A DNA stretch of 6,314 nt, taken from the NCBI GenBank assembly GCA_046049215.1, contig JBJOER010000295.1:1-6314 (forward strand). Direction: 5' to 3'. Under the pieces are notes generated by a model. That model was not told the origin of the DNA. It saw only the letters and a program-made list of their open reading frames with translations, and did not search any database. The translations under genes and the position numbers were made by a program. Positions 6,182 to 6,314 of this stretch are shown here, in pieces (within the stretch, counting starts at the first letter, position 1; every line of letters begins with the position of its first letter). This stretch comes from JAJTFW01 sp046049215 (GTDB lineage: Bacteria > Bacteroidota > Bacteroidia > AKYH767-A > OLB10).

Positions 6182-6314
6182 CATTTCTGACAAATAATCC
6201 TTCCTCAAAAAATTCCTATACTTCATTGATGAAGACGGCGGATTGACCAAACCTATTTTTCCATTCACCCACGCGTTACTTTTTTTTCTTTCATTGTAAT
6301 TATACTTGTGGCTG
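6158..6314 (-). CDS. Possible 3' end of a minus-strand gene running off the window
   Basis: A minus-strand frame is open from the right edge to a TGA at 6158-6160, giving 51 sense codons. The peptide is basic and polar, ending in MKYRNFLRKDYLSEMVKNRSLF-like residues, and uses AGG and AGA codons. I do not recognise a family. The DNA is A/T-rich, where an open frame of this length is only mildly unlikely by chance, so this is a candidate and not a firm call. If real, it would converge on the propeller lipoprotein gene, and its lower G+C would set it apart from the three genes to the left. Confidence 0.25.
   Translation of the reverse strand, partial: SHKYNYNERKKSNAWVNGKIGLVNPPSSSMKYRNFLRKDYLSEMVKNRSLF

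Larger units (their letters stand above)
5952..6314. other. A/T-rich region without a secure gene
   Basis: Past the terminator arm no plus-strand frame gives a convincing gene. The region holds two short imperfect direct repeats (around 5984-6050 and 6040-6099), a small hairpin GCTT/AAGC (6075-6078 with 6083-6086), a larger hairpin (6157-6181) and, on the minus strand, a frame open to the right edge that may be the end of another gene. Base composition drops well below that of the genes to the left, especially after 6100. Confidence 0.5.

Noticed and set aside
6228..6246. Short plus-strand ATG frame (ATG AAG ACG GCG GAT TGA)
   Set aside because: It stops after five codons and has no ribosome-binding or conservation argument.
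5984..6314. Confirmed insertion-sequence end (for example IS21-like)
   Set aside because: The repeats are only reminiscent of such ends. No transposase frame, matching opposite end or target duplication is visible, so it is kept as a finding and not annotated.

Overview
The window looks like a chromosomal piece of a Bacteroidota bacterium (Flavobacteriia/Sphingobacteriia-like). Two of its genes end in the C-terminal sorting domain of the type IX secretion system (T9SS), which is largely confined to that phylum. A third encodes a membrane-bound regulator of a type common there. Genes are roughly half G+C, intergenic DNA is clearly A/T-rich, and Shine-Dalgarno sequences are weak or absent, which also fits. 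No rRNA, tRNA, CRISPR array or intact mobile element was seen.

Layout. (1) 2-1225, plus strand: the 3' part of a large secreted protein. It has a truncated repeat, three PKD-like repeats with an exact 258-nt period, and a T9SS type A sorting domain; its start lies outside the window. (2) 1226-1471: convergent intergenic region with hairpins, two of which are followed by U-tracts in the minus direction. (3) 1472-2917, minus strand: a predicted single-span membrane protein with an N-terminal signal, a tryptophan/glycine-rich propeller-like periplasmic region, one transmembrane helix and a cytoplasmic winged-helix-like domain, i.e. a ToxR-like one-component regulator. (4) 2918-3197: A/T-rich divergent promoter region. 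(5) 3198-5951, plus strand: a 917-residue predicted lipoprotein with Asp-box (BNR) beta-propeller repeats and a T9SS sorting domain, closed by a terminator whose stem overlaps the last codons. (6) 5952-6314: A/T-rich tail with short degenerate repeats, a hairpin and possibly the 3' end of a minus-strand gene running off the right edge.

How the parts may work together (inference). Two T9SS cargo proteins flank a gene for a regulator that could sense something in the periplasm and bind DNA directly. The regulator is divergent from the propeller lipoprotein and shares its upstream region, so local control of that gene is the simplest hypothesis; nothing in the sequence proves it. I see no clearly new defence, mobile or biosynthetic system. 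The most notable points are the combination of a lipoprotein signal with a T9SS sorting domain, and the regulator/cargo pairing.
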